From: Crenalkalicoccus roseus
GTDB lineage: Bacteria; Pseudomonadota; Alphaproteobacteria; Acetobacterales; Acetobacteraceae
Assembly: GCF_004761865.1 (NCBI RefSeq)
Contig: NZ_SJDM01000004.1
Span: forward strand, 62,001 to 126,000
Direction: 5' to 3'
DNA: 64,000 nucleotides
Positions 27,880 to 35,882 of this stretch are shown here, in pieces. The notes beneath the pieces were generated by a model. The model was not told the DNA's origin. It saw only the letters and a list, made by a program, of their open reading frames with translations, and did not search any database. The position numbers and the translations under genes are program-made. Positions within the stretch are counted from its first letter, which is position 1. Each line of letters opens with the position of its first letter.

Positions 27880-28617
27880 TCAGCCGGGCGGCGGACCGTG
27901 CTTCCAGGTCAGCACCAGCACGTCGCGGCAGGAGGGGAGGGACGGGTCGGCCGGCCGCACCGGGGTGACGCCGTGCTTGACGCGCGCATCGTCCAGCACC
28001 GCAGTGTCCAGCCGCTCGCGCAGGATGAAGCGGGCGAGCTCCCGCTCCTCCGGGTCGGTCACCAGCGTCTCCCCACCCTCGAGGTTGATGCGCGCGATCA
28101 GGGCGATCAGCACCAGATCCACACCGTCATGGTGCACGCCCTCCGGCGTGGGGTAGCCCGGGGCGCCCGCCTGGGCCTCGATGCGGAACTGATGCATCTC
28201 CACGAACCAGTCGCGGTCCGGCCGGAGCGCTTCCGCGACCCCGCGGCCGAGGCCGAGCAGCCCCTGCACCGGCGCGCTCTCCGCCACCGCCTCCTCGACC
28301 GGGGCGAACCAGCGGTCCACGCCGCCATGCAGGCGGTTGTGCACCACGGACTGGAAATGCGGCCGGTGCGGGTTGCGGATGGTGCGGGCCACTCCCGCGC
28401 GCTGGCTGAAATTGGCGTGGCGGCGGCGGCGGTAGCGCCCGCCATCGGCCATGTGGCGGTCCAGCTCCAGCCGCTCCCAGCTCGCGGCGAAGCCGTCGAG
28501 CTCGGCGGCGGTGCAGCCGAGCCCCGCCGCCATCTCCGCCCCCCGCAGCAGCGCGAAGCCCCGCGCGCGCACCGCCTCGGACAGCGCCGGCGCGAGGGGG
28601 GGCACGGCCGCGCTCAC
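27880..28617 (-). CDS. 2-oxoglutarate/Fe(II)-dependent dioxygenase (DUF2257 family)
   Basis: 245-aa protein of the 2OG-Fe dioxygenase family that includes free amino acid hydroxylases such as L-isoleucine 4-hydroxylase. Seen: the iron motif HxD in VHHDGVDLVLIALIAR, with GGETLV after it, and the distal LDDARVKHGVTPV, where His is the third ligand. The start is GTG at 28617, fixed by a GTGA overlap with the stop of the upstream Fe-S gene. The substrate is unknown; a small amino acid is likely from family precedent. It is the last gene of timA-mltA-CCG protein-oxygenase. Confidence 0.85.
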   Translation of the reverse strand: MSAAVPPLAPALSEAVRARGFALLRGAEMAAGLGCTAAELDGFAASWERLELDRHMADGGRYRRRRHANFSQRAGVARTIRNPHRPHFQSVVHNRLHGGVDRWFAPVEEAVAESAPVQGLLGLGRGVAEALRPDRDWFVEMHQFRIEAQAGAPGYPTPEGVHHDGVDLVLIALIARINLEGGETLVTDPEERELARFILRERLDTAVLDDARVKHGVTPVRPADPSLPSCRDVLVLTWKHGPPPG

Positions 28618-29381
28618 GACGCATCCCCGATCGGCGGCGCCTCGGCGGTGCCGCCGGCCAGCACCTCGGCGACATGGCGCACCCGCACCGGCGCGCCCTC
28701 CCGCTTCAGCCGCCCGGCGATGTTCAGCAGGCAGCCGAGATCGCCGGCGAGCAGCGTGTCGGCGCCGCTGGCGGCGACATCCCTCGCCTTGTCGGCGACC
28801 ATGCGGGTGGAGATGTCCGGATACTTCACGCAGAAGGTGCCGCCGAAGCCGCAGCACAGCTCGGGGTCCTTCAGCTCGCGCAGGGTCAGCCCCTGCACGG
28901 TGCCGAGCAGCCGGCGCGGCTGCGCGCGGATGCCCAGTTCGCGCAGGCCCGAGCAGGAATCGTGATAGGCCACCACCCCGTCGTAGCGCGCCGCGACCCG
29001 CTCCACCCCCATCACGTCGGTGAGGAAGGAGACGAGCTCGTGCGTCTTCGCTGCCAGCGCCTCGGCCCTGGCGCGGTAGTGCGGGTCGTCGGCGAACAGG
29101 CCCGGATAGTGGCGGATGATCATGCCGCCGCAGGAGCCCGAGGGCACCACCGTGTGGTCGTAGGGCAGGAAGTCGTCGATCACCCGCCGCGCCAGGTCGC
29201 GGGTGGTGGCGCGGTCGCCGCTATTGTAGGCGGGCTGGCCGCAGCAGGTCTGGCCGCGCGGCACCTCCACCGTGCAACCCGCTGCCTCCAGCAGCCGGAT
29301 GGCGCTGAAGCCGACGGCCGGCCGGTAGAGGTCCACGAGGCAGGTGACGAACAGGGCGATGCGCGGCCGGTGGAGGGGCAT
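28614..29381 (-). CDS. (Fe-S)-binding CCG-domain protein, LutA type
   Basis: 255-aa protein with two CCG domains, as in LutA/YkgE and the C-terminal half of heterodisulfide reductase B. Seen: TCCGQPAYNSG near residue 45, HDSCSGLRELG in the middle, and LCCGFGGTFCVKYPD near 175. Such proteins carry electrons from L-lactate or glycolate oxidation. LutB and LutC partners are not adjacent. It starts 4 nt after mltA and overlaps the oxygenase gene by GTGA, an unusual coupling. Confidence 0.9.
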   Translation of the reverse strand: MPLHRPRIALFVTCLVDLYRPAVGFSAIRLLEAAGCTVEVPRGQTCCGQPAYNSGDRATTRDLARRVIDDFLPYDHTVVPSGSCGGMIIRHYPGLFADDPHYRARAEALAAKTHELVSFLTDVMGVERVAARYDGVVAYHDSCSGLRELGIRAQPRRLLGTVQGLTLRELKDPELCCGFGGTFCVKYPDISTRMVADKARDVAASGADTLLAGDLGCLLNIAGRLKREGAPVRVRHVAEVLAGGTAEAPPIGDAS

Positions 29382-29385
29382 GGCT

Positions 29386-30525
29386 TCAATCTAGGCCCCC
29401 GCCCTCCGCCGCGGAAGGCACGGAGGGCCGGGGCACCAGCACGAACATCTCCGCCGGCTCGCGCATCAGCCCGGCGCGGGCTTCCGCCTCCTCCCCCCAG
29501 CCCCAGAACAGGTCGCCGCGCGCAGGGCCGCGGATCGCGCTGCCGGTGTCCTGCGCCACCACCAGCCGGCGCAGCGGCGCCCCGTCCAGCGGGTCGCGCG
29601 CGGCGATCCAGACCGGCGCGCCGAGCGGCACGAAGGCGGGATCCACGGCGAGGGAGCGCCGCGGCGTCAGCGGCACGCCGAGGGTGCCGACCGGCCCCTG
29701 CTCCGGCGCCAGCCCCTCGACGGGGCGGAAGAAGATGTAGGCCGGGTTGTGGTGCAGCACCGCCCGCGCCTGCTCCGGCGGGGCGGCGGCGAGCCAGGCG
29801 CGGATCGCCTGCATGGACATTGCCTCGCGCGCGATCTCCCCGCGCTCGATCAACAGCCGGCCGATGCTGCGGTAGGGGTGGCCGTTCCGCCCCGCATAGC
29901 CGAGGCGCAGCACCCCTCCCTCGGCCAGCCGCACCCGGCCGGAGCCCTGGATCTGCAGGAAGAAGGCGTCCACCGGGTCGTCCACCCAGGCGAGTTCCAG
30001 CCCCAGCCCGTCCAGCGCCCCCGCCTCGATGGCGGCCCGTTCCGGCAGCGGCGTGCCGGGCGGGGGCGGGGCGCGGAGCGGGACGCGATAGGGGCCGCCG
30101 GGGCGCAGCGCGCCGCGCAGCTCCGGCTCGTAGTAGCCGGTGAGCAGGCCGGTGCCGAGGGCGAAGGCCTCGAAGCGGCGTTCGAGGAAGGCGCGCACCG
30201 CCGCCTCGCGCGCCGGCGGGGCCTCGGGCAGGATGGCGGCGAGCGAGGCGGCCTCGGCGCAGGCCTCCCGCCACAGCGCGGGGGCGCCGCCGCGCTGGGC
30301 CAGGATGCCGGCGCCGCCCAGGGACCGCGCCGGGGTGTCGTCGAGGCGGGCGCAGGTGGCGAGGAGAGGGGGCAGCGCCCGGCTCGGGCTGTCCTCCGTC
30401 CAGCCGGGCAGGGCGACGTGGGGAACGGGACGAGGGGAGGAGGCCTGCGCCGCGCCGCCCCCCATGAGGAGGAGGAAGGCGGCGAGGAAGCGGCGCCTGT
30501 CGCCGCGGCGCTTGTGCTGCGGCAC
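29386..30525 (-). CDS. mltA: Membrane-bound lytic murein transglycosylase A
   Basis: 379-aa exo-lytic transglycosylase trimming peptidoglycan. Signal sequence at 1-28 (basic start, then FLAAFLLLMGGGAAQA; there is no lipobox Cys, unlike E. coli MltA). The MltA domain shows GLLTGYYEPEL and the insert FFLQIQGSGRV. The C-terminal 3D domain has QDTGSAIRGPARGDLFWG, with the catalytic Asp late in that stretch. The gene is 9 nt after the Tim44-like gene, a conserved alphaproteobacterial pairing near secB. Confidence 0.94.
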   Translation of the reverse strand: MPQHKRRGDRRRFLAAFLLLMGGGAAQASSPRPVPHVALPGWTEDSPSRALPPLLATCARLDDTPARSLGGAGILAQRGGAPALWREACAEAASLAAILPEAPPAREAAVRAFLERRFEAFALGTGLLTGYYEPELRGALRPGGPYRVPLRAPPPPGTPLPERAAIEAGALDGLGLELAWVDDPVDAFFLQIQGSGRVRLAEGGVLRLGYAGRNGHPYRSIGRLLIERGEIAREAMSMQAIRAWLAAAPPEQARAVLHHNPAYIFFRPVEGLAPEQGPVGTLGVPLTPRRSLAVDPAFVPLGAPVWIAARDPLDGAPLRRLVVAQDTGSAIRGPARGDLFWGWGEEAEARAGLMREPAEMFVLVPRPSVPSAAEGGGLD

Positions 30526-30534
30526 CCGCCGGGA

Positions 30535-31218
30535 TCAGGCGCTGCGGGTCGCGACCAGGCGCCAAGTGGGATCGGCGGCCTGCAGGTCGCGCTGGAAGGT
30601 CCAGATGTCGGTCAGCTCGGTGACCGCGTCGCTGCCCGCCACCACCTCGCCGTTGCGGCCGGTGGTCATGTTGATCTGGTCGGAGACGAAGCGCACGGTC
30701 ACGTCGGCGACGCTGCCGCGCAGGTCCGCCGACTCGATCGCCACCTCGGTGATGGCGCGGAGCTCGGTGCGCTGGCGCTCCCCGGCCTGCTCCCGCGCGG
30801 TGATGGCCTGCTCGAAGCCGGCATAGGTGTCGTCGGAGAGCAGGGCGCGGAGGGTCTGGCGGTCTCCGGCGGCGAAGGCCTGCACGATCATGCCGAAGGC
30901 GGCCTCGGCGCCGTCGAGGAAGCGCTGCGGCTCGAAGGAGGGGTCGGCGGCGGCGATGCGTGCCAGCGCTTGGCCGGGCGGGGTCCGCGGGTCGGGCAGG
31001 ATGCGCCGGGCGCGGCCGGTGGCGGGCGGGGGAAGCTGCGCCTCCGCCTCCGGCTCGGCCTGCCGGGCGGCGCGCGGATCGTAGCCGCCGGGGCGGCCCT
31101 CCGCCTGGGGCGGCCGCTCGAAGCCGGTGCGGCGGCCCAGCACGCTGCGCAGGCGCAGCACCAGGAATGCCGCCACCATCGCGAAGAGGATCAGGTCAAC
31201 GGGGAAGCCGCCCGACAT
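30535..31218 (-). CDS. Tim44/TimA-family membrane-associated protein
   Basis: 227-aa Tim44-domain protein. One N-terminal membrane helix (about 6-25, VDLILFAMVAAFLVL) is followed by a polar Pro/Glu-rich linker, then the Tim44-like domain from about residue 85 (FLDGAEAAFGMIVQAFAAGD, ending TWRLVATRSA). Bacterial relatives are inner-membrane proteins of poorly known role, and the gene neighbours mltA and secB in many alphaproteobacteria. Good ribosome site AAAAGGAG. Confidence 0.9.
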   Translation of the reverse strand: MSGGFPVDLILFAMVAAFLVLRLRSVLGRRTGFERPPQAEGRPGGYDPRAARQAEPEAEAQLPPPATGRARRILPDPRTPPGQALARIAAADPSFEPQRFLDGAEAAFGMIVQAFAAGDRQTLRALLSDDTYAGFEQAITAREQAGERQRTELRAITEVAIESADLRGSVADVTVRFVSDQINMTTGRNGEVVAGSDAVTELTDIWTFQRDLQAADPTWRLVATRSA

Positions 31219-31381
31219 CGTGGACTCCTTTTTACCTACTTAGGGGGCCGGGCGGATGGCCGCAACGCCGCCGTCTTGTCACCACCCCGCCCCCCGGCTA
31301 TCGCCCTCGGCGCCGTTCCGCGCCACCCTTCCCGTCCTCCGGCCCGGCCGGCCCGGGGGCGCCTTCCGGACCATTGCCGCG

Positions 31382-31960
31382 ATGATCCTGCTGCGCCATG
31401 GGCAGAGCGAGTTCAACCTGCATTTCACCGCCACCCGGCGCGACCCGGGCATTCCCGACCCGCGCCTGACCGAGGCGGGGATGCGCCAGGCCGAGGCGGC
31501 GGCGGAGGCCCTGGCGGGAGAACGGATCCGGCGCATCATCTGTTCCCCATATACCCGCGCGCTGCAGACGGCGGCGCCGATCGCGCGGCGGCTCGGCCTG
31601 CCGGTGATCATCAACCCGATCGTGCGGGAGCGCTACGCCTTCGTCTGCGACATCGGCACCCCGCGCACCGAACTCGCCCTCGCCTGGCCGGAGCTCGACT
31701 TCAGCCAGGTCGAGGAGGTGTGGTGGCCCGCGGTCGAGGAGCCGGACGAGCAGATCGAGGCCCGCGCCGCCCTGTTCCGGGCCGAGATGGCCGCGCTGCC
31801 CGACTGGCGGGACACGCTGGTGGTCTCGCACTGGGGCTTCATCCTGGCGATGACAGGAGAGCGGCTGCTGAACGGCGAGTGGCGGCGCTGCGACCCCACC
31901 CTGCCGGCGCCGCGCGGCATCGCCTGGCGGGCCCCGCACCCGAGCGTCGTCAAGCCCTGA
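31382..31960 (+). CDS. Histidine phosphatase family protein (phosphoglycerate mutase-like)
   Basis: 192-aa member of the histidine phosphatase superfamily. The phospho-His motif is LLRHGQSEFN at residues 3-12 (His5). The second catalytic His is in VVSHWGF near 155. It is likely a phosphatase rather than a glycolytic mutase given its length and missing mutase lid residues; substrate unknown. It is divergent from the Tim44-like gene (163 nt apart) and 110 nt before secB. The ATG was chosen because the catalytic strand starts immediately after it. Confidence 0.88.
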   Translation: MILLRHGQSEFNLHFTATRRDPGIPDPRLTEAGMRQAEAAAEALAGERIRRIICSPYTRALQTAAPIARRLGLPVIINPIVRERYAFVCDIGTPRTELALAWPELDFSQVEEVWWPAVEEPDEQIEARAALFRAEMAALPDWRDTLVVSHWGFILAMTGERLLNGEWRRCDPTLPAPRGIAWRAPHPSVVKP

Positions 31961-32070
31961 CTCGGGGCGGGGCGCGTGCTAGAGCGCGCCCGCTTCCGGA
32001 GGCTCTCCGGCCGCGGGGCCGGGCCGCCCCTTCCGCCGCCTGCCCCGCACCTCGCGCGAAAGGCTCCCGC

Positions 32071-32583
32071 ATGTCCGACCAGTCGCCCGTGAACGACCCC
32101 GCCGCCGGCGCGCCGCCGCCCGCCCAGGGGCCGCTCGTGCTGAACCTGCAGTACACCAAGGACCTCTCCTTCGAGGTGCCGGGGGCGCCGGAGATCTTCG
32201 CGATCCTGCGCGAGCAGCCGCGGATCGACCTCAAGCTCGACGTCCAGGCGCGCGGCCTGCAGGGCGAGGGGGTGCAGGGCAACGTCTACGAGGTGTCACT
32301 GCAGATCCGCGCCGACGCCCAGGCGCAGGTGAAGGGGCAGCAGCAGACCTGCTTCATCGCCGAGCTGGTCTATTGCGGCATCTTCACCGTCAACGTGGAC
32401 CCGCAGGCGCTGGAGCCGGTGCTGCTGGTGGAATGCCCGCGGCTGCTCTTCCCCTTCGCGCGCAACATCCTGGCCGATGTGACGCGCGACGGCGGCTTCC
32501 CGCCGGTGCTGCTGGCGCCGATCGACTTCGTCGCGCTGTGGCAGGCCCGCCGCGGCCCGGCAGGGCCGGTCGGCACCGCCTGA
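32071..32583 (+). CDS. secB: Protein-export chaperone SecB
   Basis: 170-aa homotetrameric chaperone that keeps precursors unfolded for SecA. Seen: LNLQYTKDLSFEVPGAPEIF at residues 25-44, YEVSLQIRADA, and CPRLLFPFARNILADVTRDGGFPPVLLAPIDF, which is near invariant. Pro/Ala-rich ends flank the domain. A GTGCTAGAG element lies about 88 nt upstream. The secB, timA, mltA grouping is typical of alphaproteobacteria. Confidence 0.96.
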   Translation: MSDQSPVNDPAAGAPPPAQGPLVLNLQYTKDLSFEVPGAPEIFAILREQPRIDLKLDVQARGLQGEGVQGNVYEVSLQIRADAQAQVKGQQQTCFIAELVYCGIFTVNVDPQALEPVLLVECPRLLFPFARNILADVTRDGGFPPVLLAPIDFVALWQARRGPAGPVGTA

Positions 32584-32776
32584 TGCCGGCGGCACCGGTC
32601 CTCGACCGGTGCCGAGGCCGCGGACGGATGCCCATCCAAGCTGCCGCGCCTCTTCGGGAGCACGGCCCATGGCCCATACCGCGCGCCTGCCCGGATGCGT
32701 GGGACAGCCGGACCGTTGCGTGGGACGGCAAGCACTCGAAATGGTTGCGTGACGGGATGGGAGATTCTCTTCACGC

Positions 32777-32805
32777 TTGAATTGCCCTCCCCGCCAATCT
32801 ATTAC
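32777..32805 (+). promoter_or_regulatory. Sigma-70-like promoter for the aminotransferase-glycosyltransferase pair
   Basis: TTGAAT (32777-32782), 17-nt spacer, TATTAC (32800-32805), ending 26 nt before the start codon. It lies in a locally AT-richer stretch (about 32700-32830) that stands out in this GC-rich window. The GGAGAGACGAGG ribosome site follows. Confidence 0.6.
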
Positions 32806-32831
32806 GAATTCGTTCTGGCGGAGAGACGAGG

Positions 32832-34037
32832 ATGGGCCAAGGCCAGGAAGCGGCGGCGGCGCCCCCCGTGCTGGCCTTCCCCCGCGGCGGGCGCCGGGCG
32901 CCGCCGCCGCCGCCCGACCTGCTGCTCTCGCCGCCCCACCTCGCGGGCGGGGAGATGGCCTCGCTGCAGGCCACCCTCGACTCCGGCTGGCTCGCCCCGG
33001 CGGGGCCGACCGTCGCGGCCTTCGAGGCGGCGCTGGCCGAGGCCACCGGCTTTCCGCACGTCCTCGCCCTGGCCTCCGGCACGGCGGCGCTGCATCTCGG
33101 CTACCGCTGCCTCGGCGTGGCGCCGGGGGACGAGGTCTGGACCAGCACCCTCACCTTCGTCGCCACCATCGGCCCGGCGGTGCAGATGGGCGCCCTGCCG
33201 CGCTTCCTCGACGTCTGCCCCGAGAGCTGGACCCTCGACCCGGCGCTGCTCGAGCGCGAGCTGGCGCGGGCGGCGCGGCGCGGCCGGCTGCCGCGGGCGG
33301 TGGTGCCGGTGGATCTGTTCGGACAGTGCAGCGACCTCGACGCCATCCGCGGCGCCTGCGACCGCTGGGGCGTGCCGGTGCTGAGCGACAGCGCCGCCGC
33401 CCTCGGCGCCACTCAGCGCGGGCGTCATGCCGGGCGCGGCGCCCGCCTCGCCAGCTTCAGCTTCAACGGCAACAAGATCGTCACCGCCGGCGGCGGGGGG
33501 GCGCTGGCGACGGAGGACGCCGCCCTGGCCACGCGCGCCCGCATGCTGGCGGCGCAGGCGAAGGAGCCGGCGGCGCACTACCAGCACGAGACGACGGGCT
33601 ACAATTACGGCATGTCCTCGGTGCTGGCGGCGATCGGCCTGGCCCAGCTTCCTGCCCTCGCCGCCCGGGTGGCGGCGCGGCGCGCCGTCTTCGAGCGGTA
33701 TGTGCAGGGCCTCGGCGACCTGCCCGGCCTCCGCTTCATGCCCGAGCCCGCCTGGGGGCGCAGCAGCCGCTGGCTCAGCGTGGCGCTGATCGATCCGCGC
33801 CGCGCCCGCACCGACCGGGAGGCGGTGCGCCGGGCCCTCGCCGCCGCCGGCATCGAGAGCCGCCCGGTGTGGAAGCCCCTGCACCTGCAGCCGGCCTTCC
33901 GCCGCGCCCCCCATGCCGGGGGGGCGGTGGCGGCGCGGCTGTTCGAGCAGGGGTTGTGCCTGCCCTCCGGCAGCGCCATGACGCCGGAGCAGCAGCGGCG
34001 GGTGATCGCCGCGATCCGCGACTGCTTCCGGGCATGA
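32832..34037 (+). CDS. DegT/DnrJ/EryC1/StrS-family sugar aminotransferase
   Basis: 401-aa PLP enzyme of the family that aminates keto-sugars on nucleotide carriers (PglE-like). Residues 1-27 are a Pro/Arg-rich extension. Seen: LASGTAALHLGYRCLGV near residue 80, VPVDLFGQCSDLD, SDSAAALGA with the PLP-binding Asp, and SFNGNKIVTAGGGG with the Schiff-base Lys near residue 217. The 3' end overlaps the glycosyltransferase start (ATGA), so the two probably make and transfer an amino sugar for a glycan or lipid. No other sugar genes are linked. Confidence 0.9.
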   Translation: MGQGQEAAAAPPVLAFPRGGRRAPPPPPDLLLSPPHLAGGEMASLQATLDSGWLAPAGPTVAAFEAALAEATGFPHVLALASGTAALHLGYRCLGVAPGDEVWTSTLTFVATIGPAVQMGALPRFLDVCPESWTLDPALLERELARAARRGRLPRAVVPVDLFGQCSDLDAIRGACDRWGVPVLSDSAAALGATQRGRHAGRGARLASFSFNGNKIVTAGGGGALATEDAALATRARMLAAQAKEPAAHYQHETTGYNYGMSSVLAAIGLAQLPALAARVAARRAVFERYVQGLGDLPGLRFMPEPAWGRSSRWLSVALIDPRRARTDREAVRRALAAAGIESRPVWKPLHLQPAFRRAPHAGGAVAARLFEQGLCLPSGSAMTPEQQRRVIAAIRDCFRA

Positions 34038-35419
34038 CGCCGCCCGGCGCATGGGCGGATGAGGGGGGACGCCCATGGATCGGCAGGGGACGGGCGGAAC
34101 GCCCCCTGCGCATCCTCTACCTGCACCAGCACTTCTCCACCCCGGCCGGCGCCACCGCCACCCGCAGCTTCGCCATGGCCCGCGCCCTCGCGGCGCGCGG
34201 CCATGCGGTGACCGTCGCCTGCGGCCGCTACGCCGGGGCCGAGACCGGGCTTGCCGGCCCCTTCCGCCGCGGCCGGCGCGAGGGGCAGGTCGCCTCCTTC
34301 CGCGTGACCGAATTCGCCATCTCCGCCGGCAATGCCCAGGGCACCGCCGCCCGCTGCCTCTCCTACCTGCGCTACGCCGCGCGGGCGACGCCGCTCGCCC
34401 TGCGGGAGGGGTGGGATGTCGCCATCGCCAGCTCGACGCCGCTCAGCGTGGCGCTGCCGGCGCTCGCCGCGGCGTGGCGGCGCGGCCTGCCCTTCGTCTT
34501 CGAGATCCGCGACCCCTGGCCGGAACTGCCGCGCGCCATGGGGATCGGCGCCCCGCCGCTGTGGTGGGCGATGGACCGGCTGGCCGACGCCGCCTGCCGC
34601 CGCGCCGCCGCCGTCATCGCGCTCTCGGAAGGCATGGCGGAGACGGCGGTGGCGCATGGCGCCGACCCGGCGCGGGTGCATGTGGTGCCGAATGGCTGCG
34701 ACCTCGACCTGTTCGGCCCGCAGGCTGCGGCCTGGCGGCCGGAGCAGGCGCGCTCCTCCGAGGCGCTCGCCGTCTATGCCGGGGCGCATGGGCGCGCCAA
34801 CGGGCTCGACCTGCTGCTCGACGCCGCCGCCTGGCTCCTCGCGCGCGAGGAGCGGCGGGTGCGGCTGGTGCTGGTGGGCGAGGGGGCGGAGAAGCCGCGC
34901 CTGATGGCGCGCGCCGCGGCGGAGAGGTTGGAGAACGTCACCTTCCTCGACCCGCTGCCGAAGCCGCTGCTCGCCGGTCTTCTGGCCGGCAGCCAGATCG
35001 GCGTGCAGTGCCTGGCCGACCAGCCGGCCTTCGCCGAGTGGACGGCGCCGAACAAGCTGATGGACTACCTCGCCACCGGCCTGCCGGTGGTGGCGAACCT
35101 GCCCGGCCGGGCGGCCAGGCTGCTGGCCGAGGGGCCCTGCGGCATCGTCGTGCCGCCGGCCGAAGCGGCCGCGCTCGGCGCCGCGCTGGCGGCGCTGGCC
35201 GCCGACCCTGCCCGCCGCGCCGCGCTCGGCGCCGCGGGCCGTGCCCAGGCGGTGCGCCGCTGGGACCGGCGGCTGCTGGCGGTGCGCTTCTGCGAGATCG
35301 TCGAGCGGGCGGCCGAAGCGGATCACGGAGGGCGGCAAACGGCCGGAAGCGCGACTCCGCTCCGCAAGCGAGACTCCGCACCCGTTCCCGCGATCGCGGC
35401 CGAGAGGAAACGGCTCTAG
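34034..35419 (+). CDS. Glycosyltransferase family 4 protein
   Basis: 461-aa GT-B glycosyltransferase. The N-terminal acceptor domain begins LRILYLHQHFSTPAGATATR. The linker PNGCDLDLFGP leads to the donor domain with LVGEGAEKPRL, and the EX7E-like region around FAEWTAPNKLMDYLATGLPVV. It resembles WbuB/FnlC-type amino-sugar transferases. It is translationally coupled to the aminotransferase (ATGA). The last 30 residues (after RAAEADHGG) are basic and unlike the family. Their DNA resembles part of the adjacent intergenic repeat, which also provides the TAG stop. Confidence 0.9.
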   Translation: MTPPGAWADEGGRPWIGRGRAERPLRILYLHQHFSTPAGATATRSFAMARALAARGHAVTVACGRYAGAETGLAGPFRRGRREGQVASFRVTEFAISAGNAQGTAARCLSYLRYAARATPLALREGWDVAIASSTPLSVALPALAAAWRRGLPFVFEIRDPWPELPRAMGIGAPPLWWAMDRLADAACRRAAAVIALSEGMAETAVAHGADPARVHVVPNGCDLDLFGPQAAAWRPEQARSSEALAVYAGAHGRANGLDLLLDAAAWLLAREERRVRLVLVGEGAEKPRLMARAAAERLENVTFLDPLPKPLLAGLLAGSQIGVQCLADQPAFAEWTAPNKLMDYLATGLPVVANLPGRAARLLAEGPCGIVVPPAEAAALGAALAALAADPARRAALGAAGRAQAVRRWDRRLLAVRFCEIVERAAEADHGGRQTAGSATPLRKRDSAPVPAIAAERKRL

Positions 35420-35508
35420 CGCCTGATCCGCGGAGGCGGGAGCGCCGGAGCGGTGAAGCAGCCGCCCGATGCAGGGTGGAAGCGTGATCTGCCAAGGCGG
35501 ATCATGCC
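35414..35508 (+). repeat. Full copy A of a 95-nt dispersed intergenic repeat
   Basis: Begins CTCTAGCGCCTGATCCGCGG and ends in an imperfect hairpin GATCTGCC-AA-GGCGGATC plus ATGCC. By eye it matches copy B (44562-44656, opposite strand) over all 95 nt without gaps, at about 84 identical positions. The head half also matches partial copies at 47064, 52803 and 56028. The first six bases contain the TAG stop of the glycosyltransferase gene. Confidence 0.85.
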
Positions 35509-35535
35509 ACAGGGGGATGACCCGCCCGGCGGCGC

Positions 35536-35724
35536 TCAGCGCCGCGCCGCCTCCGCCGCGTCGAAATGCCGCTTCACGCAGGAGAGGCCGAACAGCACGC
35601 CGAAGCCGACCAGCCCCAGACCGAAGAGCTGCAGCGCGTCCTCCGAGGCGGCGGCGGCCAGCAGCCCGACCAGCGCGATCAGGGCGGAGAAGGCGATGAA
35701 GAACCAGGTGCGGCCGCTCATCAT
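35536..35724 (-). CDS. Small two-helix membrane protein downstream of ccoS
   Basis: 62-aa protein with two hydrophobic helices (about 6-26 and 32-50) and a charged C-terminus (KRHFDAAEAARR). I know no family. The ATG overlaps the ccoS stop (ATGA), so it is the last cistron of the cbb3 maturation operon and is likely made with CcoS. A role in cbb3 oxidase assembly or copper handling is inferred only from position. A second ATG directly follows the first. Confidence 0.7.
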   Translation of the reverse strand: MMSGRTWFFIAFSALIALVGLLAAAASEDALQLFGLGLVGFGVLFGLSCVKRHFDAAEAARR

Positions 35725-35882
35725 GGCTTGGTCTCCTTGCGGGTCTCGTCGTCGAACAGGATGCGGGAGGCGGCGCCGTCCAGATCCTCGTACTGCCCGG
35801 CGCGCAGGTTCCACAGGAAGGCGAGCAGGCCGAGCAGCCCCATCAGCAGGGCCAGCGGCACCAGGAAGATCAGCACGTCCAT
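35721..35882 (-). CDS. ccoS: cbb3-type cytochrome oxidase assembly protein CcoS
   Basis: 53-aa single-helix protein (helix about 3-24). It is needed in Rhodobacter for cofactor insertion into the cbb3 oxidase. The family stretch LLAFLWNLRAGQYEDLDGAASRILFDD is recognisable. It overlaps ccoI (ATGA) before it and the 62-aa gene after it. Confidence 0.92.
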   Translation of the reverse strand: MDVLIFLVPLALLMGLLGLLAFLWNLRAGQYEDLDGAASRILFDDETRKETKP

